A DNA stretch of 64,000 nucleotides from Oxyruncus cristatus. Taxonomy: Eukaryota > Chordata > Aves > Passeriformes > Cotingidae. The stretch covers positions 424,562-488,561 of the forward strand of contig VXAY01004098.1 in assembly GCA_013399855.1 (NCBI GenBank), given 5' to 3'. The notes below the pieces were generated by a model that did not search any database, was not told the DNA's origin, and saw nothing but the letters and a program-made list of their open reading frames with translations. Below, in pieces: positions 13,301 to 27,210 of the stretch. The stretch's first letter is position 1; every line of letters begins with the position of its first letter. A program made the translations under genes and the position numbers.

Positions 13301-16143
13301 CTTGGTCCTTCTTAATGTGTTAATGCAACCCCCAGGACAATCTGTCTGAGCCTGTGGGACATTTTCTATCACCAGAAAAGTTTTTCAGAAATCAAAACTA
13401 GTGTGTATATCTGATACATTTTCTGTGATATAATGAATAGTTAGTTCAAGGACTCTGTTGCTGGTGTTATTATGACCTGTCTACCCTGAACTTCATGATG
13501 GTACCAAATATCCAGAGCCAGTAGTCTAACCTGCCCTAATCATAATTTAAACCCCCTAGTGTTAATTATCACTATGACACCACTCCAGGTGGTGTCACAA
13601 CTAAGAGCAATATTAGAGGAAAAAAAAAAACCCTTTACCTTTGTTCTGGTGGGAATGTGTAGCTGACTTTCAAATGCTAAACAACAGCCCAGATGTTCAG
13701 CTGCTGGTGACCCAAGGCTTGTTTTTGTGGTGGCACAGCTGTAACACCATGGCTGAGTTTTGCTTAGAAAGATGTTGTCCGGATGCAAGAAAGAGTGTAA
13801 ACCACATTAAAGTAAGTTCAGAGGCAGAAGTGAAATTGCTAGGCAGGAATGGTTAGCTGGAAAGTACTGAGGAAAGGTCAAAGTTGCAACACCCTCAGAA
13901 AGAAGGCAGAGACTCAGCAGACAGCACCATGGCCCTCTCCAAAGAGGCACAGAAGTGAAAACTCCCCTCCTGACCAACAGCTGCCTGCCCAGTAATAGCT
14001 GAAGTAGCCTGTATTTAAGTACTTATGTCATAGTTAACACTTGAATAATACTCAGCTGAGTAGCCTGTTAGTTGTACCTGTGTCATGTATGTGTTAGCGG
14101 ATACAAAGAGCTGCTGTGGCTTTAACCCCTGTGGTTTTTGGCATAGTACAAGGTGCCTGAGGAAAAATGACCCTTTGAGAAAAGGTTGCAGGTGTGAGCA
14201 CTAGTCCGGGCTCTCTCCCTCTGTCCCCCTCATTCCTTCTTTCTACACGGTCAGACTTCAAGGCAAAAGTTACCAGATGCCATCAACTAAAATGGAGATG
14301 GATAACATTCATCACTAGATGGTATTGCTGTCTAACAGAAGGTGTTCTTGTAATGTGAAGAATTTTTTTCCATGAGTAAGTGGTATCAGCAGGCTCTCTC
14401 TAACCATATTTAAAGAAAGACTAAGCTGGGAACATCAAATTCGGACAGTGCTTCTTTTACCAGAAGAAGGAAGGAATAAGGCTCTCACTAGAAGGGACAT
14501 TGAGCTTGGATTTTATACATCCCGTTTCAAACCAGAATGATAAGGTGAAAAACAGCAAGATTGAAAACAGCTACCCTGTATGACTGAATTCTCCTAGATG
14601 GCAAACTGCAGTGTGCCTTTGAAATGCTTCAACCCCTAGGCATCATAGACTGTGGGATAGGGCAGGGGGTATGTTACTTCTCTGTCTGAAATAGAATTTT
14701 TCCTGTGTCCGGTACCACATCCCGTCAACACTGCAGAAGAACAAATCCCTGGGACAGTCATGACTGGTACCTCATACAAGGGCAAGGAGAAAGGAGGAGA
14801 GAAAAATATCCCACAGTAGGCACGATTAGTTCTCACTAATCGATGGCAAAATTCTTGGAAAGCTTTAATTTAAAGGAAACAACATACGCTATATAGACAT
14901 CCCTGATGGACAAATTCAAGGACTGCTCCTACAAGAAGACAGGGGGAAAATTCACATTAAACATCAGGAGCAGTACTTCCACCAACATTTGGCCGTAATA
15001 GTTGCACCACAGGGCTACGTCTGTGCAGTGCAGGTGTTTGCTTTGAGGACTTGTTATCTCCATTGTTCACATTTTGGACTAGCTCTAGGCTGGTGCCATG
15101 GGCTTCCCACGTAGACATCCCACTGGAGTGCTCAGAGATCAGCCCCCTGGGCAGCCCAAGGCATCATTAGAAACACGCTTAGGAGATTTGCTTCACACAC
15201 ACTAATCCAACTTAAAGCGTTACTGTATACACACCCAGACTCACAAGCTGTGAAAATGGATCCCTGAAGAGTTGTCTGCTTTGTGCCTGGCAGGCAATGG
15301 ACTTCAACACAAGGTGGAGAACCAGCCCCAGGTCCTGGCACTGTGTCTTCACGTGGAGGGCAGGGTTCAAGCATTGCATGTGCGTATAGACAGCTCCACG
15401 TGCCATTAACTGTCTGTGTTGTCAGGGCTGAAAGTCAGAGCAAAGGGTGATAATCTCACTGAATTTGTGACTATTGCAAAGCACAGGTGTACTGTACAGT
15501 AAAGGACATGGAGTCCCACCTGGCAGGACTAACACAGTAGGATCTAAACAAGAACTGAAACTGCTGCCCATCACCTGGTTTGATTTACATTTCACCTCTA
15601 CAGGGGTGGTTAGAAGGCAAACAAGTTTTGATTCTTACTGCTTGTGCTACTGGTATTGGTGTTAGAACACAAAATCCTACTAAATGTCTTTGGGACCATA
15701 AATAACATGATGGAAGGGATACAAATATTCTGTAAAAATTGCTCTTTCAGACCCATAGCCTGGAGGGGATGCACTATGCATTATTTCTCCCCAAATAAAT
15801 CACAGATCCCCTAACCTTCCGGCTGTGTGACCGCTGATGGAGTGGCAACCAGGATCGTATCAGTGTTTGCAGACATTCCTCAAAGTAGCTGAAACGAGAC
15901 GTTCTCCAAAGTCAAAGACAGCGAGATTAATTTATTAACTATAACCAAAGGCAAAGAAGTCGAGCATTGCGTGCTCATAATAAGTTGTAAGCGTACCAGT
16001 GAAGGCAGGAAACCGCAATAAAAATACAATACACACAGAACGAGACTGCGCGTCAAAGGATTCCCAGTCTCCCGTGGGAAAAGCTCTCTGCTGCACCGCA
16101 GCACCTGTGGAGCGGGGTCAGGAGCGCGGTGAATTGTTTAAGT

Positions 16144-16157
16144 GTGCCATCTAGTGA
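16144..16157 (-). promoter_or_regulatory. CTCF-like motif
   Basis: The minus strand reads TCACTAGATGGCAC, 13 of 14 against the CTCF core CCASYAGRKGGCRS. It sits in a small pocket richer in CpG (about 16.0-16.2 kb) than its surroundings. Confidence 0.35.
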
Positions 16158-19100
16158 CTGAGGACCGCCCATGGGCAAGGCACAACTTAACAGCGCCTTC
16201 CTATAAGAATTCTTCGCGTTTCTCTGCTACAGAACATCTGTATGTTATTGCAGTTGCTGGTAATCTGGTTACTGGAGAAGGCATGAGGGATTGGGTTCAG
16301 CTCTAGAGACGACTGATTTTCAGGTGGAGTCTCTGAGCATTCAACAGTGATAATCTGTAATCTGTGAAATAACTGCCTTACCCTGTGTGTGACACAGTCA
16401 ATTCCTCATTTGTGAAGAAATGTGGAAATGGGAGAGAGAGGGTATGGAGGTGTGACACAATTATTTTATCATATTCCTTTTTTTTTTGATTCCTTTTTAA
16501 CCAGAGTGGGGAATTATCTCAAATACAGTAATTTTGACTTCATGAGCAGAATGAAGTTCCTTCTCAAGGTACAATACTAAAGACCCCGGAGAAACTGTAG
16601 AATAACAAGAAATCAAATGAGTATGAACTGTACTTTCCCCATCATAGCAAAAGGGGCTGAAGTTTGTGTTTGTGCCATTGCAGTGACTTTGTGCTGAAAC
16701 TGCTGAGGCTGTTGGGGAATTCCAGCTGCAATCCTTGGTGACTGGCACTCCTTCACTGACACTTCTCTGGTAGCTCCCCTTCCCTTGTTCTGTCCGTGCC
16801 TTCTGCGCAGGCAACTTAAAAATCTAAACATGTTAGCTGCAAACAAATAACCAAGTTGAGTTAGCTCTTGATGATGTATAGAACCACCAAACAGTGGACC
16901 AAACAAGCTTTTCTTGGGGACATGCACAATGCAGATTTTACATGTAAGGAAAAAAAAAAAAAAAAAGGCATTTTGCTCATGGAGAGCACCACAGGGAATG
17001 CTTACCATATTTTCAAAGAGAAATATTTTGTTTTTCTGATAATTATTTTCACAACTAAAAAAAAAAAAAATCACATCTGTCATAATATGGCCTTTGTTGT
17101 GTTCTAGAAAAGCAAGATGGGTATTGATTCTCTAAAAAAAAAATGTATTATTTGAAAGACAGGACAGTGTAGAATACAGACCAGGTGTTCTTCTACCTGC
17201 AACGTAGAAAAAACAGAAGAAGACACACGAGTCGGGGGAAACACCACATAGCACATACTTGCCATTTTCAACCGTTACCAATAGCTGGAAAAGAGAAAAA
17301 AACCATGCAAGTGGCTCAGGGATGGGGACAGTGGTTGCACACCGCTAAAAACTCCGCTTGTAGCTTCCCAGGACTACGGGACAGAGAGGGGGAAGATAAT
17401 AGGCCAAATTTTACTAATCGTCTCTCACGGCAATTTTTTTAGTGTGGCACAATTGCAGGGGTTCTTCACCAGCTTTGGGTGACAGAGGAATGCAGTCAGA
17501 AGATAAGAAAATTTGAAAGTAATTAATCACATGATTTTAATGAAAAACCAAACACTTAGCCACACGCTTGTTTCACCTCTCCTTTAGGAGAGGGTTTCAA
17601 CAAAGATTGCTTGCTCATGTGGAGAGAAAGCAGCAGTAGCAAGCCTCCTCTCAGCTACAAGAGTTTACAGAGAGGATTTGCCGTAGTGTCAGGGAAATCT
17701 CTTTAGGCTGTTTGTGGAAATCCAGCTTGAGGATGGGATAAGGTCAGTAATATTAGACAAATCCTATTAAGCTAATAAAGGATTCAGATCACTTCCTCAA
17801 AGGAAGCCTTTCAAAGGGTGAGTTTCAGTCTAGAAAATTAAGAATGATAAATGCAAATCAAATCCTTTTAATCTCTCTCCATTCATCAGCATTATTTTCC
17901 TTCAGAGAGAGACAGGCTAAAAATGGTGATGGGGTGGTGGCACTAAAGTAGCATTGTCTCTTCTTGAACATTACAAAAGCAGTTCAAAATCCAATTGCAA
18001 TCATTACAAGAACAATTTTAATTTGCAACGGATTTGTGAATGGAGTTCTACTGGACAAGCTGTAGCTGAGGGCACCATAGGGCAGAAGCAAGCCTCACCT
18101 GAGAGATGGCTTCTTATGCCACCTGGCTGCTGCTGATTACTGGCTTATAATGTGACTATTGGCTGTTCGGGAGTTGGAGAATCTGAACAAAACATGTACC
18201 TGCCTGTTCCCTTCTGACAGATTTTGTCTGCTGGGCCAACACTTAAAAACAGGGCAATTTGTATGAAAAGCAGAGAATGGCTTGATAACCCTGATGGTGA
18301 TCTGCAATATCAGTGTAAAAATTCTAGTCATACAGGTTTTGTGTTGGATCAGACATAACTCCCCAAACCCTTTATTTGACATGCTTAGCTTAGTGTACAT
18401 ATGTTACTTCATGTGACTTTAACACCAACTTTACATGTAACTCAGTTAAATCTGTGCAAGTGGTTAAAAAGAGAGAAATAATAGGATGGATTTTTTTTGT
18501 GTGTGCATACTGGGAGAATCACCAAGAATTAATAATTTTTTAAATTATTTTTTTTCCAGTGCTGCTGGGTAGCAAAGTAATTTACATTTGACATCCACAA
18601 TTTGCAGGTAAGAGACCAACTAACGTTTAACTCATTACTATTTTTCAGAGGCCACTATTAGTTTCCAGAAGCTGGTTGATTTTCTGACACATAATTATAC
18701 TGACAGCAAAGACTGTTGTGACCTCACAGCTACTTACCTGAGGGCTAAGAGCTGCCTTGGGTCCTCAGCAGGCAGCCAAACAAAGTAGCCTCTCACAAGG
18801 GGACTTTGTCAGACATCCCCTGTTTTGGTGGTAAAGGCTCTTCTCTCCAGGCAATCTATGGGAAGGAGACTGTGACTTTTGGACCTCCAATAAGAGAATT
18901 TGAAAGGGAGGAAGGAGCATGAAAGAAGAGGTCGCCCAGTAGAAACCAGCACGTAACCTAAAGGATAAGAGAAGAAGAAAGAAACTGTTGGTTGAGCTTC
19001 ATCTCCTTGAAGTTATCGACAGACAGACAGGACTCGGTCTGGCAGATGACCCAACAGCTTTGATCTTCCTTGCTTATGCAGTGTGGGTTCTTCAGCAACT

Positions 19101-22100
19101 CCCAAGGCAGCTGGCATTGCAGGAAAAATAACCCCTGGGTTGCCAGGTGTGTCTTTTGTAACACAACAGCTGCTCAGTAAGAACCAGCGGGAAATGGCCA
19201 AAGTATTTCTTGTGAAACAAGGGATACTTGACTGGAGCTTGAAATTTGACCTTTTTTGGAAGTAAAAGATAAGGTACATGGGGAAAATAAAAAGCTTCTC
19301 AAGAATAAGCAACCACCTCCAATCAAAAGCACAAATTTTAATGTGCTAGCCCCTCTCTCTCCCTTGCTCATGCTCTTACTTTCATATTGCATATGAGCAG
19401 CAAGGGGATACAGGAGAGGGAGAAGAAGGTGCTCTCACATCTTTGGTGATTCGGCTTAATAGACACTGTCTATAACCAAAGCAACCAGTTCAGACGTGAA
19501 CAATTTCTTCTGAAGCACAGAAGCTGCAGCAGCTGATGTCATGAATAAAAGTAGGCAGGTAAACAGAAACAGAGCAATAGAAAAAGAGATATGAGACTCA
19601 CAGCCCAGAATCTCACAAGCAGCAGTAGTTCATAAGCAATGAGCTATAAAAAGCAAAACTGACCAAGAAAGGGAGTCATCATCAGCTTGAATGAAAATGC
19701 ACATCTCTACCACCTCTGTGTAGCATTTCTGGCAGCATGAATGCTACTTTATGGGCACGGACATCAATCACAAATGCTTCTGCTGTGAAAGAAGAAGAGC
19801 AAGCTCTATTTAGGTTCATACAAAAATGCATTGAGAGGAGAAAACTCCAAACAATTATGGTACTGGAAGCATTCAAAACAGGTTACCTAAGTCAGAGATA
19901 CTAATCCAGTAAGAGAATTCCCGAGTGCTGACTCACATGTTCCTGAAACACAATTCCTATCTCAGTGCAAACAGTTGCCATAGATATCTGTGGCCGGGTG
20001 AGAGGACAGCTGCCCATGAAGAATCACTTTTCTGTCCTAGGGCTTCTCAGGGCAGCCTTTCTGCCTGAAGGATGCTGCTTGACAAAGCTTTGGTAGATGA
20101 GATGCCATTCAAAGCTGCCCTCCCCTGGCTGGCTTGTTATTTTGTGGTAGGCCCTGCCTGGAGGTCTCAGGGGTTTGAAGGCGATGCTGTGACAAAAGGC
20201 AAAGAAAAACCCCACGTGCCACTCGTGGGCAAGCAGAGCTTGCAGACTACACCCTGAGTCACTGCTCCCGCGGCAGAAACCGGACCGCTCCCGGACTGCC
20301 TGCTCACGTGGAGCGGGCTCTTCTCCTTGTCTGGAGCTGCCAAGTCACACCCTGCTTGTCAATAGCCACAGCACACTCACACCAGCGGCACTAACGACAC
20401 CCTTGGGTGGAGTCGGCTACCAGAGATTAACTCTGATCCTCTCCCTCACAAGCTTCATGGTGACAGGGCACTAATGCACCGAGTTGTGCTGGTCCCACAC
20501 TCTAAGCTATGAGAGTAGCATCATTTACCAGAAAAAAATATCTGTTTTAGACCAGTTAATGTTATCCAATAACACACAGAAGTGGTGATGATCAGGATTA
20601 TATCAATAGCTGAAGCTAAGGTAGAAAATTCTTTTGTGTTTTCCAGCTACATTTGTTTCTCCCATGTACACATATGGTTTCCTAATCAATTGCCCTACCT
20701 GGACATCCTTTCTTTCTAAATACTACAGGCATTCACATTCCTAGGAATGCCCTGAAGGATCAAAACATGGCTCTCCTAGGACCATGCATCTAAAAGCTTG
20801 CAGAACTCAGGCTAAATCTGTTTATGGCCTCCTTTTACGGATAATAGAAACCAATAATTCTGGGAAAGTCTACGCAGATAGGAAGAAGAAAAAAGAAATG
20901 AAGCACTTTCAAAATAAAAAAAAAAATTGTTTGTAGTCCTGGAAGACAATGGTTCAGTTTTTCAAAACTAACATTAAACAGCACAACCCTGCAGAGAATC
21001 AATCTAAAAAATACTAGAATGCCCTACATAGCAGATACCAATACTGACAGGCGAGTAATAGACCTCTGGGGAAACCAAGCACACCACCTTCATGCCAAGG
21101 AAATTAGTCCTTCTACCATTAGCCTTTACATAGGTTTTGATGTTACACCATGTGTTAATTATTTCCAAATCACAAGTGCAAACACTCACCCTGATTGGAA
21201 AATTAGCAGATTTCAAACTCAGGTAATTTCCCCCTAATGAGGAACTTGTTGAACTGAATTTAACAATTAGCTCACACCCTTTGCTGGCTGGGTATGGCAA
21301 GGCTACAAGGAGACATGGAAACCCAAAAGTCACCTTTTTCAGTAATTTGCAATAAAGGATTAATATAAATTCAGAAGCTGTTCCCATGCTACTTCTAGTT
21401 CCTCCTTTGGTTCTTAAGGCAGTGACTTGCAAAGGGTGATAGAGGAGGAGGTGCTGCCTATACTGAAGAGCTCTCCCTTGTTTTCTAACCTTCCTGCTCA
21501 GTTTCTAACCTCCTGATCTGTTCCTTTCGGTGCCTTTTTTCACTTACCAAGCTTCTACAAAATGGATTTCACAGCTTAAAAGAGTTAAACTTATGATTTA
21601 TTGGTCAACATACAAAGCATGTAGGCAGAGCTAACAAGCTAAACTACTTGCCACCCCTGATAAGGCACACCAGGAGCCTGGCTGACTGGGCTGCCTTCAA
21701 TTCCAGAGGAGAAGGGTTGGCTTTTGTGGCCACTTGGAAAGGGCTGATTGTTGATGTTGCTCAACTACCATTCTTGGGCTGGTTGGTTTTGTTTCTGTAG
21801 GATTTCACATGCTTTTCATATTGTTTTTTTCTTGTTGAGAACCCTTGAGCTGCTAATTATCCCTGTGTTCAACACTCTGCCCTTTACCAGGAATCTCACC
21901 TTTCTCCTTATGGCTCTGCTCTGCAGAACATCTCTCATCACTTCCGCACAGCTTAGCAGTTCTCCAAGATGTCTGAACCAATTTCAGCTTGTAACAAAAC
22001 TATTCCTTAGTTCCCAAATGGCATCTGTGACACAATGCCCGAGTCTCTAAAGGGGAAACTGACACTTTTCAGCTGCTAAATTGCACTAAAGGAAACAAAA

Positions 22101-24343
22101 GTAATTCTATCCTACTGTTAGTTTTCTACATATGCTGTGACCCTACCTGCATGATGGATGCTGGGCAGACAGGTCTTAAAGAATGTGGTCTATTTGTAGT
22201 TGTGAAGAGGAGAGATATCCACAAATGAAAGGAATGCTCTCTCCCTGGAACTGACCAAAACTGTCCAAAACGTTGCCAAAATTTGTCCAATTTCTCCCAC
22301 AAAACTGTAAAAGCTATTCAATAAAATCTTCTTCCTGTTTTTCAATGCGCTTTCTGCAGTGGGGTTTTCTTGTCCTTGTTTGAAGAACAGTAAAAGTATT
22401 CTGAGACTTCAAGCTGCCTTAGCAGCATGCCAACTGCTTGATTATTTGTCAGTAAGTGGCATCAATATAGGTGTAACAAACTTCTTTTGAATGTAAAGAA
22501 ATTGAGAAATGGGGGGGGGGAAGAATATTTTGCAAAAATAGGTTCTGAGCTTTTCCACTGTGTTGCTTCAGTTGTCTTCATGTTGTCAAGCAGCCTAATG
22601 TATAGACATAGTTCTCTAGGTTTCCCTGCCTTTTGCTAAAACAAAGATGATCATGCTAATTGAGACAACTGTTAGAATCACCTTGTTAACACTTTTAAAG
22701 GAATCTAAAGCAGTGTAAAAATCAGTATATTATCTATCCCTCTTCCCCCACACGCTGTGTCTTAAAAATAGTCATCCATTTTACCTGGGAGCTCCGGAGG
22801 TGCAAGCAGCTTCATGAGCTGGCCTGCAGGAGCATATGAATGGCTGTCAGCCAAAGCAGCAGTCAGACTTTTTTCAACAGGGTAATAAAGCCAAGTGCAA
22901 TGCACTGAATAGGTGGAGTTGTTGAAACAGACCTATTCTAGCATTTGCAGTAGCTGTGGAGCAAATGGCTGCTGTCTTCTTCTCTTTTATCCATGAGTCT
23001 TCTTCTGGGCCTCTCTCTTGCTTATGCTAAATCTGCCTATTCCCTAACTTGCCCTATTTACCACTTTTCGTATTCTAATACTGTTACCTAACTTCTTCCC
23101 CTACTCCAGCTCTGAGAACCATGGGATCAGAACTGTTATTGTGACTTTTTTTAACTTGGCCTCTACTAGAGAGCAGGCTCTGTCTGTCCTGGGTCTGCAG
23201 TCATGAGCCTACACACTTGTACCTCCTCCCTGGGGAGTACTCAGGTGGTTCTTTTCTCTCCTGAGCAGGGAGAATAAGGCAGGGACAAGTGTGAGGGGGC
23301 AGGAACAGACAGGACAATTGGATGTAGGGATAGAAAGGTCTGTAACCAGCACCTGAGGTATTAAGTCCTTTGGGTATTAAGTCATGAGGCCTTTGCTGCC
23401 GACATGTGAGAAACACAGACATGACAAGCTTGCCTCTGCAAAGAAGTCTGCTGGGGGAACCTCTTCAAGGTTCCAGCACTGCCCCTCCTGCAGCCAACAG
23501 GAGCCCACACCATGGTCCTCTGGAACAGGGGGGATTCAGTTAGTGTTGCCTTAAAAATCATAGCTTGAAGGACAGATGGAAAAGAAGAGCACTGAGCAGC
23601 TTCTGTTTGCCAGCCTGCTCCTGCAACATTACAAGGTGCTAGAGTTCATTCTCGCACCTCTGGGTGGGTTGTTCACACGGCATTCCCCTGCATGACACTC
23701 CAGGAGACTTCACGGTCAGTGTTTGCCCTCCTGCCTGCATCTTTAGCACCTGGACACCCAAAACATGTGACTCATCTTTTCCCATGTTCTCATGAATTAT
23801 TTCCAAATGTCTGAAGTCTCTAAAACATCAGTAACACACCTCTGTGTATGCTTATCTTTATGTTTAATGTTGTTAATCACAAAAGACACCGATAAAGTTA
23901 CCTTTACCCTTCCTCACATGATAATCCCAAGCAAATATGGCATAAAGTTTACGCACTCAACGCTCGTTACTTTACAACAGCTGTATCAAATGAGTTGTGA
24001 AATTTATATTCTAGCTCTTGGTAACTGTTTCCAAATTCTTCAATCACTAACACGTAATTGAATGTGCATTTTTTTCAGTGACCTGAAAGGGATCGTTATC
24101 AGAACTGAGACTGGAGGCATTTCCGGCTTTCCGTTTTGTTTTTCCATACTCAGGCTGACTAAGGTCCAGCTTGGAGGTGGTCATTTGCAATGTTTTCATT
24201 TCAAGATTGCCTGAATGAAGGCACTGCAATGGAGGCCACCTGCTGCCCCTGGCTATTAGCTCCCAGGCACCTACCTAGACACCCACCTTGATTAGGAAGG
24301 ATACAGTTACTGGTCTGAGCCAGAGGGCAAGAGATTCTTAATT

Positions 24344-24379
24344 AAAAAAAAAAAAGAAAAAGAAAAAAAGAAAAAGAAA
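24344..24379. repeat. A-rich (AAAAAG)n tract
   Basis: A run of A followed by AAAAAG-type units. Confidence 0.9.
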
Positions 24380-25571
24380 TTTGTAGCAATAAGACCCACA
24401 CATTCGCACATTCTGCTGCATTCATATAACCTGTAAATTAGGAAAGCTCTTAGCCATGTATTTAGGAAAATGTATGTCTAATTTTGCTCTTAAAAGACTT
24501 CTCTGTAAGGAAATGATCTTTGGAAGGAAATGTCCATGACTGTACACAGTAAAAAGATTTGCTGCCAAATCTGAAGTCTGCTTGAAGTCTTTTTTGCTGA
24601 AATATGTTAGATGAAGGTCACAACAAGTATTAAATATCTATCCAAAACCATAACGACTAATGATACCTGTGGCTAAATCAGGCCCACACTGATATTTACA
24701 AGATGTCTTTAACAGGCACTCCAGAGACACAACAAGTACCAGACCACCAGTGATGAGTGAAGGCTCTTGCTGTGCCCCAGCAGCTGCCTTCTCTGAACCA
24801 GCACAGACACCACTTCTCCATACGCTCCATCTGTTTTTGAGTGCACTCCTCATGCTACGGCACATGGATCTGCTTCCCATGCCACACAGCCCACCCATCG
24901 AGGCAATGCCTCTTGCAGAACCACCACAGAAGACACAAAGATGCTTTACCAAGTCAAAATATTTTATTTTCCAATTTTGAAGGTGATTGAACTCACAGCC
25001 AACCGTTCCCAATGCCACTATCAAATTCAGTATCGCTCTGCAAGCCCGTGTATGTAACTGTGGCCTTGACTACACTGACACAAGGCAACATTAGAATATT
25101 CCAATAGCCATAATGTTAAAATACATTAAGAAGATTTCTCATGTGTAGAATGGCTTAGCTGATCCCAGTTAATTTGAATGCACACACTCTAATGCAGAGT
25201 GAAATTTTTCACATAAATTGTATTTCAAGGGGAAAGTGTGCAGATTCTCTCACATTAATGCAGTTTAAAAATCTGTAATGATTTCCCAGACTGCCCGCTT
25301 AGAAGAAGAGATTAAATATAAAAATTGCTTAACCACTTCCAAACAAAAATAATTCAAGTTTTCTACTACAATGGAATCCTTCAATTGTTAAAGAAAATAT
25401 TATTTCTCTCCTCAATCAGAAAGAAGAAAACATTTTGTTTAATTCAGCCCCACTTTCTACTGACAGATGGCTCACTAGTTGTTTTCAGAATATTTCATTT
25501 CCCACCACTCCCCAAACTGAAAGCCATTTTTTTTAATTCAATGGGAGCTAAAAATAAAGCCCCACTATCTG

Positions 25572-26024
25572 TTGGAGTGGGTCCAGAGGAGTGCCACAAA
25601 AACTATCAGAGGGCTGGAGCCCCTCACCCTGTGAAGACAGGCTGAGGGAGATGGGACTGCTCAGCCTGGAGAAGAGAAGGCTTTGGGGAGATCTTATCAT
25701 GGCCTTCCAGTACCTAAAGGGAATTAAAAGAAAGATTAGCAGGCCCTGTTGCAATAGGACAAGAGGGTAATGGTTTTAAACTACAAGAGGGTAGATTTAG
25801 GATAGATATAAGAAAGAAATTTTTTACAATGAGCGTGGTAAAACACCAGAATGGGTGGCCCCATTGGTGGGAGATGCCCCATCCCTGGAAACATTCAAGG
25901 TCAGGTTGAAGGGAGCTCTGAGCAGCCTGATCTAGTTGAAGATGTCCCTGCTCACTGCAGGGGACATCTAGGCCTAGATGACCTTTAAAAATCCCTTCCA
26001 ACCCCAAGCATACTATGATTCTAT
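25572..26024 (+). mobile_element. CR1 LINE 3' end, 5'-truncated
   Basis: Diagnostic CR1 phrases appear in order: GGGCTGGAGC, ACAGGCTGAGGGAGATGGG, CAGCCTGGAGAAGAGAAGG, CCTTCCAGTACCTAAAGGG, and the end CTATGATTCTAT. It encodes the last part of the reverse-transcriptase ORF with breaks, plus the 3' tail. It is inactive. Confidence 0.92.
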
Positions 26025-26441
26025 CTACCTAGTTTTGCGCTGATGTCAAGTTGTATTTGATACAATATACGTAGAGGATGCAATTAAAATATTTTACAAC
26101 ATTTGCCCAGCCTATTTATAGAATCAGCAATCTTACTGCATGGATTGCATGAGGAATGGGCAAGTTTGTGGTGCTGCACCTCCTGTCCCAACTAACAGAA
26201 TATCCAAATGCACACTAAGCACAGTATCATCATATAAACTAAAGTCAGCTAAACCAATGCAATTAGGTTCATCCAAGAACATCAGGATCATTTGCAAAAA
26301 GTAAAAAAAAGGTTTATACCAAACACAGCAATGGTTGTAAATTGGAGAGATCCTGTAACTCTTTAAGTCCTGCTGAATGCCTGGGCAGGTCAGATTCGTG
26401 GTGAAGAAGCTGGGGAGGTGAGCATTTTCTGGAGGAGATTC

Positions 26442-27210
26442 CATAGAATTATGAAATCATTTAAGTTGATCAAGATCTTTAAAATCACCGAGTCTAACAG
26501 CTAACCCAGCATTGCCAAGTCCACCACTAAACCATGTCCCCCAAATGCCACATTTGTGCCTTTTAAATACTCCTGGGATGGTGACTCCACTTCGTTGTGC
26601 AGCCTGTTCCTATGCTTGTCAACCACTTTGGTGAAGAATTTTTTCCTAATATCCAATCTAAACCTCCCCTGACAAAACTTGAGGCCATCTCCTCTCATCT
26701 CATCCTGTCCCTTGTTACTTGGGAGAAGAGACCAACCCTCACCTTGTTACAACCTCCTTTCAGGTAGTCGTAGTGAGTAATGAGGTCTTCCCTAAGCTTC
26801 CTTTTCTCCAGGCTAAACACCCCCAGCTCCCTCAGCTGCTTCTCACCTGACTTGTGCTCCAGACCCTTCACCAGCTCTGTTGGCCTTCTCTGGACACACT
26901 TCAGCTCCTCAATGTCCTTCTTGTAGTGAGGGGCCCAAATCTGAACACAGGATTCAAGGTGTGGCCTCAGCAGTTCTGAGTACAGAGGGACAATCACTGC
27001 CCTGGTCCTGCTGGCTACACTTTTTCTGATACAAGCCAGAATGCCATTGGCCTTCTTGGCCACCCGGGCACACTGCTGGCTCGTGTTCAGACAGCTGTCA
27101 AACAGCACCCCCAATATTCTTTCAATTACTCTCATCCCCACAGACACTGTTAGTGCAAAGGTCTTCAATATCATTCCCACTTTCCTAGCAGAGAACCAAA
27201 GCACCATGTA
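26442..27210 (-). mobile_element. CR1 LINE 3' end with broken ORF2
   Basis: The minus strand encodes the CR1 ORF2 C-terminus: phrases such as [43 protein letters not shown], and then, in another frame, FRLDIRKKFF. A frameshift near 26,695 breaks the frame. The 3' end near 26,442 has the CATAGAATTATGAAATCAT type tail. The 5' boundary is uncertain (27,115-27,210). The element lies just downstream of the SLC51A-like gene. Confidence 0.9.

Larger units (their letters stand above)
10352..25570. other. Intergenic, no gene seen
   Basis: About 15 kb of AT-rich DNA with poly(A) and poly(T) tracts and an A/G-rich tract at 24,344-24,379. The longest ORF is 12597-13076 minus (159 codons), which has no recognisable domain. 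I found no exon with splice sites and a protein family match. Confidence 0.55.

Noticed and set aside
26695..27207. 170-codon ORF with reverse-transcriptase-like sequence as a host gene
   Set aside because: It is the C-terminal part of a truncated, frameshifted CR1 element.
1..27210. Search for PDK3 exons, expected near ZFX in mammals
   Set aside because: I found no segment resembling the kinase; if the synteny holds it must lie outside the window.
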